Of a stretch of 64,000 nucleotides of DNA, positions 34,635 through 46,000 are shown one piece after another. The translations under genes and the position numbers were made by a program. Source of the DNA: Vulgatibacter incomptus (GTDB lineage Bacteria; Myxococcota; Myxococcia; Myxococcales; Vulgatibacteraceae). The notes beneath the pieces were generated by a model. It searched no databases and had not been told where the DNA came from. It was given only the letters and a program-made list of their open reading frames with translations. The stretch's first letter is position 1. Each line of letters starts with the position of its first letter. The stretch spans positions 986,001 to 1,050,000 of the forward strand of contig NZ_CP012332.1 of NCBI RefSeq assembly GCF_001263175.1. Reading direction: 5' to 3'.

Positions 34635-37600
34635 ATGACGTCGAAGTCCTGGTTTGCAGGTTTTCTGGTCGTGGCGGCGTTGGCCGCCTCGGCATGTGGG
34701 GGTGGCGGTAAGGACCCCGTGAAATCCACGGCGGAGCGCGTGGAGATCGTCGATCTGATCGCGACACCCGAGCGTGTGGAGGCTGGCGCCAGCGTCGAGG
34801 TCTCTTGGAAGACGAAGCACGCCGAGTCCGTCGCGCTCACGGCCAACGGCGCGCCCGTCGAGCTCGGTGATTCGTCGGCCGAGGGCGGCGCGGTCTCCGT
34901 CGTGGTCGAGGCCGAGACGGTCTTCGAGCTCACCGCCACCGGCAAGGAGGCGGACGACGTCGCGACCCATCGGGTCACGGTGAAGCTCCTCGGCGACCAG
35001 CCGGAGATCCTCTCGTTCACGGCCAATCCCAGCGAGGTGGAGCAGGGGGATCAGACGACGATCTCCTGGAAGACCCACGGCGCCGACACCATTCGCCTCC
35101 TCGACGGCGCGCTGAACGACGTGGATGTCGGCGGGCAGCCGGCGGCAGAGGGCTCCGTGACGGTGCAGGTCTCCACCTCGACGACCTACAAGCTCGTGGC
35201 TTTGAAGGGCGAGGAGTCTGCCGAGGCGACCGTGGTCGTGAAGGTGAAGGGTGCGCCCACCGCGACCCTGACCGGCCCGGCGCAGATCGACCATGGCCAG
35301 TCGGCGACCCTTCGGTGGGAGGCCACGGACGCGGACTCGGTCTCGATCGTCGACGACGAGGATCGGATCGTCGTCGCGAGCACCACCGAGTTCAGCGGCT
35401 CCATCGTCGTCTCTCCGTCCTTCACCACAACCTATCGACTCGTCGCAGTCGGCAACGGCAAACAGGCCATCGCGTCCGCCATGGTCGCGGTGAAGCCCGT
35501 CATCACCACCTTCGAAGCCACCGACTCCGCGCCTGTCGCCGTCGGAGCGCCGAAGTCGCTGGTCTGGGCAGTGGGCGGGGCCCGCGAGGTCGAGATCTCC
35601 AACCTCTCCGGTGAGACGTCGACCTTCACGGGAGACGAAGCGGTGCAGGGTGCCGACTCGATGCCCGTTGGCGTGGATGGGAGGTTCCGTCTCGTGGCTC
35701 GCAGCGGCGCCCTCGAGACCAGCCGGGAGCTCACCGTCGAGATCCTCACCACTCCGGCGATCAGCAGCTTCGAGGCGGCGCGTCCGATCCTGACCGTCGA
35801 CGCCGAAGGCCGCGCCACCGCCACCCTCACGTGGTCCGGCGTGGCGGGCGCGACGCGGCTGCGGCTCGACGGCGAGGGCATCGGCTCCATCGACATCGGC
35901 GATCAGGGCCTCCAGGGAGGCTCCGTGGACGTGGTGCTCGAGGCCGACGAGACCTTCACCCTCACGGCGTCGAACGACTCGGGCGACGTGGCCGCAACCG
36001 CGACGGTACGCCTCGTCCCCGAAGCGACGATCGTCGCCTTCGGTGCCGCGCCGGTACGGGTGGGGGCCGGGGAGCCTTTCGTCCTCTCGTGGGTCACCGC
36101 CGGCGCCGTCTCGATCGAGCTACTCCGGGGCGGCGAGCTCGTCCCGACCGAGGTCGACGCGGTCGCCTCGGGTGAGGTGGAGCTGCAGATCGCCTCGGAT
36201 TCGGCATTCGAGCTCCGCGCGTACAACGGGGCGGGCGACTTCGCCTCGAGCGTGCTCGCGGTCACCGTCGGCGCACCTGTGAACACCTCGTTCACCGCGA
36301 CGCCGGACCACCTCTGGGTGGGTGAAACGGCCATTCTCGCTTGGCAGAACCTCGGCGGGACCTCGCTCTCCGTGAAGCGGGGCAGCGTCGAGCTCTGCGC
36401 CACCACTGTACTCGCCGAGGTCGCCGACGGCACCTGCCTCGCCACCCTCGACCAGGAGGGGAGAGCCACCTTCACTCTCGAGGTGATCAACGGGGCAGGG
36501 CAGAGGACCTCTGCGTCCGTCACCGTCGAGGCCGGGACGGGCCCGCGGATCGCGTCGTTCTCAGTCGGGCCTGCGCAGCTCCTCGTCGGCACGAACGCGA
36601 CGATCTCGTGGACCACGACGGACGATCCCGACGGAACCACGCCGACCCTCGCCCTGGTGGACGATCGCGGCGGAAGCTATTCGATCCCGGAGGGAAGCGA
36701 GCACCAGGGATCGCTACCGGCCGTCCTCGCCGAGGTAGGTGACTACACCTTCACGCTCACCGCGAGCACGCCGAGCCTTGCCTCCACCCCCGTGAGCCAG
36801 TCGAAGACGGTGACCGTCGTCGGCCTTCCGGCCGCCACCCTGGTGGCATCGCCGGTGGTCTTCGACACCGACGTCGCCGACCACGTGACGCTCTCGTGGA
36901 CCTCTGCGAACGCCGCGTCGCTGGTCCTCTACCAGCTCGACGGCAGCGGGAATCCGATCACGCCGGCGCTCCTCACGGTTGCCGCAGGCGACCGGTCTGC
37001 CGGCAGCTTCCCCGTCGTGCCGGCCCGCGCAACGACCTATCGGATCGTGGCGACCAACGCCCTGGGCAACTCGGCGCAGGCCGAGGCCTCGGTGACCATC
37101 GCGCCGCCCGAAATCCTGAGCTTCACCGCGGAGCCCCTCGAAGTTGTCGCGGGCGACCAGGTGACGTTCGAGTGGACCACCAAGATGGCCACGGGCACTT
37201 CGCTCAGCGTGTTCGAATCCGGGCTCACGTTCGGCGAGTCGGAGGATTCCTACGTCGATATCAAGGCCAACGGCGGGACGTTCCTTCCCCTCTGGCAGTG
37301 CAACAGCACCTTCGAAACCAACGACCAGGGGTGCGCGACGCTCTCCTTCCCGTCCGGGTTCACCTTCCCCTTCGGCGGCGCGGATCGCAAGGCGATGGTC
37401 GTCTATGTGAACGGTGTGGTGAGCTTCGACCTGGCCCGGACCGGCAACAGCTATTCGACCACCACTTTCCCCACGACGAGCTCGACCTACCACTACGCCC
37501 ATCTCGCGCCCTTCTGGGTCGATCTGAGGTTCCTGCCCCCCTCCACCGTCGGCGACATCTGGTACAAGCTCGGCTCGGATGACCGGGGCCGGTATCTCAT

Positions 37601-40600
37601 CGTCCAGTGGAACCACGTAGCGTTCACGAACCAGTTGGGCGACCTGAACTTCGAGATCGTCCTCCGGGAGACCGGCGAGTTCGAATACCGGTACGGCTCG
37701 ATGACGGACGCCTCCCGGGCGAACGGCTCGACCGCGACGATCGGCTACCAGACGCCGAATCAGTCCCGCTACCATGTGATCAGCCGCCTCAGCAACGTCC
37801 CGGGCGGCCTCGCGAATCGAAGCTTCCGATACTCGGCCCTTCCGAGCTTCGAGGCGAACGACAGCTACGTGTGGACACCATCGGTGCCCGGCCAGAGGAC
37901 GGTCACCCTCACGGCGTTCGGGGCCGGGATCGCCACGGCCAGCGTCGACGTCACGATCCATCCGCGGGCCACGCTCGCCGTGACGGCGCCGTCGGGCGAG
38001 GTCCTCGAAGGCGAGGACTTCTCGCTCGGCTGGACCTCCTCGAACGCCTCGGCGGTCGAGGTGCTCGACGAGAGCGGCGCGATCCGGTGTACCGCCGCCG
38101 GCGACGCGATCGCGTCGGGGCGCTGCGTGCTGAGCGAGGCGGTCGAAGGCGTCTACGAGTACACCGTTCGTGCGACCGGAGCGCTCGGGAGCGAGGTGGA
38201 GCGGGTCGTCTCGGTCCAGGTCTACCACCGCTTCGAGATCGAGGAGTTCACGGTAAGTGAATCGGAGGTCGACTACGGCACACCCGTCACCTTGACCTGG
38301 GTGTCCGTCGGCGCCTCGGAGGTGACGCTGACGGCGAACGGGGTCGGGCTCGATCTCGGAGGCAAGAGCGTCGACGGCGACAGCATCGCCCACACGCCGG
38401 CGCGGCAAACCGTCTACAAGATCACCTTCTCGGCGGCCGATGGACGCACGCGCGAAGCGACCCGCTCCGTGACCGTCCGCACCTTCTCCGACTTCGACCT
38501 GACGGCGTCCTCGGACGATGTCGCGCCGGGTACGCCGGTCACGTTGAGCTGGTCCGGAGCCTCGCTCGTGCCCGGCCAGGACGTGACCTTCCTCGCGGCG
38601 GCGCCGATGGTGCCCGTCACCTCGGCCTACGTGGACATCAGCGCCGATCCTGGCGCGACCCGGATCATCGCGGCGAACGTGACGAGCGACGATACCTGGG
38701 CGACCGTCAATCTTGCGACGGCAGCCCCCGGTTTCACGTTCCCCTACTTCGGCGGGACCTACGACAAGCTCCGGGTTGGCATCAAGGGGATCGTCTCCTT
38801 CGACACCACGCTCACCGGTAGCACCTACTACCACAACCAGCGTCTCCCGAAGGCCGACGACTCCGAGGGCCGGTACGGCCAGGTCGCGCTGGCCGCGTAC
38901 TGGGGCGATCTGCAGACCCGCACCAACGGCGGGGTCTTCACCAAGTTCGTGCGGGGCTCGGACGGCCCCGACGCCTTCATCATCCAGTATCACCACATGA
39001 CCGTCTGGTCGGCGACCACCGCGGACATCAACCTCCAGATCGTCCTGTACGCGGATGGCTCCATGGAATACCGCTATGGGAGCTTCAGCAACACCGACGC
39101 GGGTCACACCAACAGCACCCAGGGAGCCGCCAAGACCATCGGTTACCAGATGCCCGGTGGCATGATCGGTTACACGGTCCATTACGGCGGAGTGTGGACG
39201 AGCTCTCCCCCCGCCTCCGGAATCTTCCCCGCCGGGATCTCGAACAAGGCCTTCCGTTGGGAGCCGATGGACCCCGGGACGACCAGCATCGTGGTTCAGC
39301 CGTCTGAGACCACCGACTACACCGTCTGCGCGATCGTCGACGGATACCGGGAGTGCAGAACGGTCACTGTCCGGGCCGACTTCTCCATCGACTCGTTCAC
39401 GACGAGCTCGGCAGGCATCGACCGGGGTCAAACGGTGGACCTCACCTGGGCCACGAAGGGCGGGGATGCGCTCTCTCTGAAGGCCAACGGCGTCGAGATC
39501 GCCAACGAGACCGACGTCGCCATGGCAGCGGGGAGCCTGACGCACACGCCGACCGCTACCACGACGTATGTCCTGGAGCTCCGAAACGACTACCTCCAGC
39601 GCACGATCACCTCGACGAAGACCGTCACCGTGACGCAGTTCGAGCTTTCGCTGACGGCGTCCGCGCCGTCCGTCGACCCGGGCGGATCGGTGACGCTCTC
39701 GTGGACTGCCGACATGTTCGCGGGCGAGCCGGTGGCGCTGACCACGCCCATGACTGAGGTCCTGCCGCCCTTCGTGGACATCTCCACGACCGGCGCTACC
39801 GAGATCATCGGCGCCAGTTCGGACTCCACCATGGCCGACGTTGCGTTCGCCGACGGGTTCACGTTCAACTACCTCGGGAAGCCGTACAGCGCGGTGCGCG
39901 TGTCGACCGACGGCTTCCTGACCTTCGATGCCACCGCCACCACGGCTGCGAGCAACTCCACGCTGCCGAGCACGGGCAACAAGAAGGTGCACCTGGCGCC
40001 GTTCTGGAAGGACCTCCACACCCGTACGAACGGAAGAGTCTACGCCCTCGCCACCGCAACGCAGGTCGTCGTCCAGTGGAGCCACATCAGCATGAACGCC
40101 GGCTCCACGGCCACGGCGGAGCATGACCTGAACTTCCAGGTCGTGCTCGGGGCCGACGGCTCCTTCGAGTACCGCTACGGGACGATGGCCGGTCTCACGG
40201 CGCCGAACACGTCGTCGAACTGCTACCCGACCACCTGCCTGAACGAGGCGAACGCTTCGTCGGCCACCATCGGCTACCAGGAACCGACCGGCGTCGCGGG
40301 ATCGCTGCTCTACATGGGCGGCACGAGCAACTCGGCGAACAACTTCCCCTTCGCGGGAGGCCTGTCGAACCGCTCGTTCCGGTTCACGCCGTTCGCCGGT
40401 TCCGGCTCCGTGGTCGTGAATCCAGGGGACACGACGGGTTACCGGATCTGCGCGATCTCGGGGACCTTCATCGAGTGCACGGATCTCGTGACGGTCACGT
40501 CGGAGTGGAAGATCCTCTCCTTCGGCGCGAGCGCGTCGGTGGTGGAGCCCGGCCAGCCGGTCACGCTCTCCTGGGCGACCGTGGGCGGTGACGACATCCG

Positions 40601-42725
40601 CTTGAGCGCAACGGTAGGGACCACGGTGACGCCGTTGGACGTGTCCGGTCAGGCGGTGGGGTCGGGCAGCTTCTCCGCCACCCCGACCGCGAAGACCACG
40701 TACACCTTCGAGCTCCGGTCGATGGGCCGGATCAAGACCGCGACCCGGACCGTGGAGACCCGCAACGTCGCCGTGTCCCTCTCCGCGTCGACCACGACCG
40801 CTCTGCCGGGCGAGCCGGTGACCCTGACCTGGGACGTCACCTCCCTCGGCGGAGGGACGCCGGCGATGAGCTCCAACATCGTCGTGTCGGAGGTGGCCTC
40901 TGCCTACGAGGACATCACGACCTCGGGAGGGACGCTGCTGCAGAACCTCGGCCTGGGCGCCTCGACCAGCACGGGATACGCCACCGTGGACTTCTCCGCG
41001 GTCGGATTCAGCTTCCCGTACTTCGGTCAGATCTACGACCGGATCAAGGTGGGCAACCAGGGCATTCTCTCGTTCGACACCACCCTGGACGGCTACCGCT
41101 GGTCGAACTACTCGCTCCCCTCGACGGACACGAACGGGATCAAGGTCCACTTCGCGCCGTTCTGGGGTGACGTCCAGACCGCGGCGGCGGGGAGCGCGGC
41201 GCATCCGGACGGCGGCGTCTATGCCAAGTTCGTCTCGGAGCCCGGGACCGTCGATCACTACATCATCCAGTACCACCACCACCGGATCTACTCGGCCACA
41301 GACGGCGCCACCGACCTGAACTTCCAGGTGGTGCTCTTCGCCGACGGCGCGGTGGAGTACCGCTACGGGGACATGCTCCCGCTCACCGGGAACAACCCGG
41401 TCCTGGGCGGCTCGAAGACGATCGGCTTCCAGAAGCCGGGCGGCGGCTGGGGCTACAACGTCCACTACGGCAACTCCTCGACCACCACCTACCCCGGCGG
41501 CTTCGGTCACCGCTCGTTCCGGTACGAGCCGATGGATCCGAGCGGCTCGCGGACCGTCACCGCAAGCAAGACCACGACGTACAATCTCTGTGCCACCGAG
41601 GCCGGATACACGGAGTGCAAGGAGGTCACGGTCGTCGTTCCGGTGGCGGGTTCCGCGGCGATCACCGAGCTCATGCTGGACCCTGCGGGCGGCCCCGCGG
41701 CACGGTGGTTCCAAATCCGCAACCTCGAGAAGACTCCGATCGACCTCGAGGGCTGGGAGATCGTCTCCGGCGAGGGATCCCACGTGATCGCGGCGCCAGT
41801 TGTCGTCCCCGGCGGCGGCTTCGCCACCTTCGCTGCCTCCGGCGCGGCAGGCTTCACGCCCAACGTCACGTGGGGCAGCGACCTCGCGCTCGATCCGGCC
41901 GGTGGCAGCGTGGCGCTGAAGGCCGGCTCCTCGGTTGTCGCCTCCGTCACCTGGGGCCCGACCTGGACGATCCCTCACGGGATCACGCTCATCCTCGACC
42001 CCAGCTATCACGAGAAGGGCGCGGTCTCGAACGACGCCTTCTCGCGCTGGTGCCGCGGGACTGCGTCTGGTTCGCCGGGCTCGCTCGGCAAGGGCTGCAG
42101 GTTCCAGGGCTACGATCTCGATCTCGGCCAGCCCGTTCCCTTCATCGACATCCGGCAGACCGGCGTCACGGTGGATTCGATGAAGGCCAACGGCGTGAGG
42201 ACCACCGTAGACCTTCCGTTCTCCATGCCGATCTTCGGCACGAGCGCCAACCGCATCATCGTGAGCTCGACCGGCTGGATTTCCTTCAATGCCAGCCAAA
42301 CGCTGACGGGAGGTCACTACTTCGCGCCGACCGCACTCCCTCGTCCGTCGACTGACACGCCGGAGGGCCCGATCTTCGCCGCCTTCTGGGACGACCTCGG
42401 CTGCAGCCAGACTGGCGCATGGGACTGGCAGTACGAGCACCGGACGCTAGGAGCGAACCAGGTCACGATCCTGCAGTGGAACAACTACGCCCGCTGCAGC
42501 AACACCGGCGGCACGACATTCCAGGTCCAGCTCTCGTCGAACGGCGACATGGCCGTGGTCTTCCGCGACATCGTGGCCGCCGCGGGCAGCTCGGCATGGG
42601 ACGTGTACAACGGGAGCAACGCCTGGATCGGCCTCGAGGGGCCGGATCGGACCCAGCCGATTACGGCGCTCTACAAGACGGTGAAGCCGCTCGCGGGTCG
42701 CTCGTTCCGCTTCATCAAGAGGTAG
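34635..42725 (+). CDS. Giant Ig-like/nidogen-like/lamin-tail lipoprotein, copy 2
   Basis: The 2,696-aa paralog of copy 1 has its own signal peptide MTSKSWFAGFLVVAALAASA before the lipid-modified Cys. Ig-like domains run from about residue 30. Split Ig domains with nidogen-like inserts begin at about 826, 1287, 1669 and 2045. The lamin-tail domain is at about 2341-2489 (ITELMLDP, IDLEGWEIVS). The closing half of the last three split domains has paired Cys (YTVCAIVDGYRECRTV, YRICAISGTFIECTD, YNLCATEAGYTECKE), placed to bridge adjacent strands. The C-terminal module (about 2502-2696, LPFSMPIFGTSANRI, AAFWDDLGC, TILQWNNYARCSNTGG) is shared with copy 3 but not copy 1. The ATG at 34635 is preceded by GAGG and GGAG. 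Confidence 0.88.
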   Translation: MTSKSWFAGFLVVAALAASACGGGGKDPVKSTAERVEIVDLIATPERVEAGASVEVSWKTKHAESVALTANGAPVELGDSSAEGGAVSVVVEAETVFELTATGKEADDVATHRVTVKLLGDQPEILSFTANPSEVEQGDQTTISWKTHGADTIRLLDGALNDVDVGGQPAAEGSVTVQVSTSTTYKLVALKGEESAEATVVVKVKGAPTATLTGPAQIDHGQSATLRWEATDADSVSIVDDEDRIVVASTTEFSGSIVVSPSFTTTYRLVAVGNGKQAIASAMVAVKPVITTFEATDSAPVAVGAPKSLVWAVGGAREVEISNLSGETSTFTGDEAVQGADSMPVGVDGRFRLVARSGALETSRELTVEILTTPAISSFEAARPILTVDAEGRATATLTWSGVAGATRLRLDGEGIGSIDIGDQGLQGGSVDVVLEADETFTLTASNDSGDVAATATVRLVPEATIVAFGAAPVRVGAGEPFVLSWVTAGAVSIELLRGGELVPTEVDAVASGEVELQIASDSAFELRAYNGAGDFASSVLAVTVGAPVNTSFTATPDHLWVGETAILAWQNLGGTSLSVKRGSVELCATTVLAEVADGTCLATLDQEGRATFTLEVINGAGQRTSASVTVEAGTGPRIASFSVGPAQLLVGTNATISWTTTDDPDGTTPTLALVDDRGGSYSIPEGSEHQGSLPAVLAEVGDYTFTLTASTPSLASTPVSQSKTVTVVGLPAATLVASPVVFDTDVADHVTLSWTSANAASLVLYQLDGSGNPITPALLTVAAGDRSAGSFPVVPARATTYRIVATNALGNSAQAEASVTIAPPEILSFTAEPLEVVAGDQVTFEWTTKMATGTSLSVFESGLTFGESEDSYVDIKANGGTFLPLWQCNSTFETNDQGCATLSFPSGFTFPFGGADRKAMVVYVNGVVSFDLARTGNSYSTTTFPTTSSTYHYAHLAPFWVDLRFLPPSTVGDIWYKLGSDDRGRYLIVQWNHVAFTNQLGDLNFEIVLRETGEFEYRYGSMTDASRANGSTATIGYQTPNQSRYHVISRLSNVPGGLANRSFRYSALPSFEANDSYVWTPSVPGQRTVTLTAFGAGIATASVDVTIHPRATLAVTAPSGEVLEGEDFSLGWTSSNASAVEVLDESGAIRCTAAGDAIASGRCVLSEAVEGVYEYTVRATGALGSEVERVVSVQVYHRFEIEEFTVSESEVDYGTPVTLTWVSVGASEVTLTANGVGLDLGGKSVDGDSIAHTPARQTVYKITFSAADGRTREATRSVTVRTFSDFDLTASSDDVAPGTPVTLSWSGASLVPGQDVTFLAAAPMVPVTSAYVDISADPGATRIIAANVTSDDTWATVNLATAAPGFTFPYFGGTYDKLRVGIKGIVSFDTTLTGSTYYHNQRLPKADDSEGRYGQVALAAYWGDLQTRTNGGVFTKFVRGSDGPDAFIIQYHHMTVWSATTADINLQIVLYADGSMEYRYGSFSNTDAGHTNSTQGAAKTIGYQMPGGMIGYTVHYGGVWTSSPPASGIFPAGISNKAFRWEPMDPGTTSIVVQPSETTDYTVCAIVDGYRECRTVTVRADFSIDSFTTSSAGIDRGQTVDLTWATKGGDALSLKANGVEIANETDVAMAAGSLTHTPTATTTYVLELRNDYLQRTITSTKTVTVTQFELSLTASAPSVDPGGSVTLSWTADMFAGEPVALTTPMTEVLPPFVDISTTGATEIIGASSDSTMADVAFADGFTFNYLGKPYSAVRVSTDGFLTFDATATTAASNSTLPSTGNKKVHLAPFWKDLHTRTNGRVYALATATQVVVQWSHISMNAGSTATAEHDLNFQVVLGADGSFEYRYGTMAGLTAPNTSSNCYPTTCLNEANASSATIGYQEPTGVAGSLLYMGGTSNSANNFPFAGGLSNRSFRFTPFAGSGSVVVNPGDTTGYRICAISGTFIECTDLVTVTSEWKILSFGASASVVEPGQPVTLSWATVGGDDIRLSATVGTTVTPLDVSGQAVGSGSFSATPTAKTTYTFELRSMGRIKTATRTVETRNVAVSLSASTTTALPGEPVTLTWDVTSLGGGTPAMSSNIVVSEVASAYEDITTSGGTLLQNLGLGASTSTGYATVDFSAVGFSFPYFGQIYDRIKVGNQGILSFDTTLDGYRWSNYSLPSTDTNGIKVHFAPFWGDVQTAAAGSAAHPDGGVYAKFVSEPGTVDHYIIQYHHHRIYSATDGATDLNFQVVLFADGAVEYRYGDMLPLTGNNPVLGGSKTIGFQKPGGGWGYNVHYGNSSTTTYPGGFGHRSFRYEPMDPSGSRTVTASKTTTYNLCATEAGYTECKEVTVVVPVAGSAAITELMLDPAGGPAARWFQIRNLEKTPIDLEGWEIVSGEGSHVIAAPVVVPGGGFATFAASGAAGFTPNVTWGSDLALDPAGGSVALKAGSSVVASVTWGPTWTIPHGITLILDPSYHEKGAVSNDAFSRWCRGTASGSPGSLGKGCRFQGYDLDLGQPVPFIDIRQTGVTVDSMKANGVRTTVDLPFSMPIFGTSANRIIVSSTGWISFNASQTLTGGHYFAPTALPRPSTDTPEGPIFAAFWDDLGCSQTGAWDWQYEHRTLGANQVTILQWNNYARCSNTGGTTFQVQLSSNGDMAVVFRDIVAAAGSSAWDVYNGSNAWIGLEGPDRTQPITALYKTVKPLAGRSFRFIKR

Positions 42726-42752
42726 GGATCGTTCACGAGTGACGCTCGAAAC

Positions 42753-42793
42753 GAGGGCGCGAGATCCCTGGGTCTCGCGCCCTCTTGCGTTTT
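42753..42793 (+). terminator. Terminator of giant gene 2
   Basis: GAGGGCGCGAGA (42753-42764) pairs perfectly with 42773-42784, and TTGCGTTTT follows. The arm sequence is almost the same as that of the hairpin after giant gene 3, so the terminator belongs to the duplicated unit. Confidence 0.85.
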
Positions 42794-43084
42794 GACCTCG
42801 GCACGATCACCGGAAGCGGATCCGCTCGTCGGGTGGCGGGGAAGGGGGCGAATGAAAAATTGGATTAGAAACGGAGGCGCCACCGGTACAACTTTCTTGC
42901 ACGTTGCCGGTCGGCCAAGACCGTGAATTCGCGCGGCAATCAGATTGAGGTCCGAAATTCAATATGCTTCTAAAGCAAAACGTTTGCCATGGATCTGTTG
43001 CAGTCCTGCCGATTCCCTGCTTGATTCGTCCTCCTCACGCACCCCCGGTTTCGCAGTCTGGTCTCAAGAACGAGGTAGGCGCAG
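42794..43084 (+). promoter_or_regulatory. Leader and presumed promoter region of giant gene 3
   Basis: This region is again AT-rich in its central part. It contains the hyphenated palindrome GCAAA-ACG-TTTGC (42975-42987) and ACCGG/CCGGT arms about 20 bases apart near 42890. GAGGTAGG lies about 5-10 bases before the start codon. No clear -35/-10 pair was recognised, and it does not visibly share the palindrome found before copy 2. Confidence 0.4.
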
Positions 43085-46000
43085 ATGTTGAAGATCTGGC
43101 GTACGAGTTGTCTTGCCCTGATGGCGCTCGCCGTCTCGGCCTGTGGAAGCAAGGACACGGGTCAGGCGCAGGAGCCTGGCGATGTCGAGATCGTCGCTTT
43201 CGTCGCGCGCCCGGACCGAGTCGAGGCGGGCGGTAGCGTTGAGGTCTCCTGGGAGACGACGAACGCCGACCGCCTCTCGCTGACCGCCAACGGCGGTGAC
43301 GTGCAGCTCGGCGCAGCCGCCATCCAGGCGGGCTCCGTCTCGGTGGTCGTCGACGTTGAAACCACCTTCGAGCTGACGGCCACGGGGAAGAAGGATGGCG
43401 ACGTCAAGACTGCCACCGCCACCGTAAAGATCCTCGGAGACGCGATCGAGATCCTCTCGTTCACCGCGAACCCGACCGAGGTGGAGGAGGGGAAGGAAAC
43501 GACGCTCTCCTGGAAGACCCACGGCGCGGAAGCGATCCGTATCGTTGACGGCGCACTCAACGAGGTGGACCTCGGCGGCCAGGCGGCGCCGGAGGGCTCC
43601 GTGAAGGTGGCCGTCGCAAGCTCGACGACCTTCAAGCTCGTGGCGTCGAAGGGCGAGGAGAAGGCGGAGGCGACCGTCACGGTGAAGGTGAAGGGTTCTC
43701 CCGTCGCCAACCTGAGCGCCGATCCGGCGAGGATCGTCCACGGCAGCACCTCGACCCTGACGTGGCAGACGGAGGACGCCGTGTCGGTCGCGATCGTGGA
43801 CGAGGAGGACCGGCCCGTCTTCGAGAGCAGCACGCAGCTCAGCGGGACCTTCGAAGTGACGCCCTCGTTCACCACGACCTACCGGCTCACCGCGATCGGC
43901 GCCACGAAGCAGGCCGTCGCTTCTGCGTTCGTCGAGGTGGCGCCGAAGATCGTCTCCTTCGCTCCGGTGGATCCCTCCGCCGCCGGGGTCGGCTCTCTCA
44001 AGGCTCTCACCTGGGTGGTAGGCGGCGCCCGCGAGGTCGAGGTCTCGAACCTCGCCGGTGTGGCCCAGACCTTCACCGGTGACGAAGCCGCGCAGGGATC
44101 CGTCTCGCTGCCCATGAGCGCGGACGGCAAGTTCAAGCTGGTGGCCCGGAGCGGAACCCTCGAGGCGTCGAGCGAGCTGACGATCGACATCATGCTCGAA
44201 CCGGTGATCGGCAGCTTCGAGGCTGCGCGCCCGGTGCTCACGATCGGCGACGACGGACAGGCGACGGCGGTGCTCTCGTGGTCGGGCGTCGAGCGGGCGA
44301 TCGGGCTTCGGCTGGTCGGCGAGAACCTCGGCGAGATCGCCATTGGCGGTGACGCCCTCGTCTCTGGCTCGGTGGAGGTGGTGCTCCAGGCCGACGAGAC
44401 CTTCACTCTCATGGCTTCGAACGAATCCGGCGACGTTGCCGCCACCGCCGCGGTTCGGCTCGTTCCTGCGGCGGCGATCGAGTCCCTGGCCGCGCTTCCG
44501 GGCAGGGTTGGGGTAGGGGAGGCCTTTACTGTCTCGTGGGCGACCACCGGCGCCACCTCGATCCAGCTCAGGCAGGACGGTGCGGTCGTCGCGACCGCCG
44601 ACGATGCGGTCGCCGCTGGCGCGGTCGAGCTCGTTGCCGCCACCAACTCGGCGATCGAGCTCCGGGCGTTCAACGACGCGGGCGACTTCGTCTCGAGGAC
44701 CCTCACCGTCACAGTCGGGGCTCCAACGAACACCTCCTTCACCGCGACTCCGAATCGCGTCTGGGTCGGCGGGACCGCCACCCTCGCCTGGCAGAACCTG
44801 GGCGGCACGTCGCTCTCCCTGAAGCGGAGTGGGGAGGAGATCTTCGCGACGACCGATCTCACGCGGATCGCCGACGGCTCCTACCTCGCCACGATCGAGA
44901 CGGCCGGCTCCTCCACCTTTACCCTCGAGGTGGTAAACGGCGCATCGCAGCGCACGACCGCGTCCATCGTCGTCGACGCAGGGACCGGTCCGCGGATCGC
45001 GGCGTTCTCGGTCGGGCCCGCGCAGCTCCTGGTCGACACGAATGCCACGATCTCGTGGCAGACCACCGACGATCCGGACGGGGCCACGCCCGTCCTCTCT
45101 CTGACGGACGACCGGGGTGGTACCTACCCGATTGCCGCCGGAAGCGAGCACGCCGGGTCGCTCCAGCGTGCGCTGGGCCAGGTCGGCTCGTACACCTTCA
45201 CGCTCACCGCGAGCACGCCGAGCGCGGGTTCCACGCCGGTGAGTGAGACGCGTTCGGTCACGGTTGTCGGAGTCCCCGCGGCGACGCTGGTGGCGACGCC
45301 GCAGGTCTTCGACACCACGGTGGCGCCCACCGTGACGCTCTCGTGGACCTCGGCAAACGCCGAGTCGCTTCTGCTCTACCAGCTCGATGGCAGCGGCGCG
45401 CCCGTCACGCCCGCGCTCCTCACGGTTCCCAGGAGCGATCGCGCCAGCGGCAGCTTCCAGGTCGTTCCGGCCCGGGCTACCACCTATCGGATCGTGGCGA
45501 CCAACGCCCTCGGCACCTCGGTCTCGGCCGACGCGAGCGTGACGATCGCTCCGCCCGAGATCCTCAGCTTCACCGCGACTCCCGTCGAGGTCCTCGTGGG
45601 CGATGGAGTGACGCTCGAGTGGACCACCAAGATGGCCTCTGGCGTTTCGCTGAGCGTTCTCCCCGGCGGGCTCGTCTTCTCGGAGACCTCGGCGCCGTAC
45701 ATCGACGTCCAGGCGGCAGGCGGCACCAAGCACGACCTGACCCAGACCTGGAGCACCCTCACGACCAACGACGAGGGGTTCGACATCTTGACGTTCCCGG
45801 GCACCTTCAGGTTCCCGTTCGGCGGTCAGACCTACAACCGCATCATGATCTACGCGAACGGGATCGCCAGCTTCGATTTCGGCCGCACCGGAACGATATC
45901 GAGCTTCAGCAACACCAACTTCCCTTCGGGGACGACGAGCCCCTGGGCGCACATCGCGCCGTTCTGGGACGATCTCTTCTTCCCCAACAGCGCGACGAAT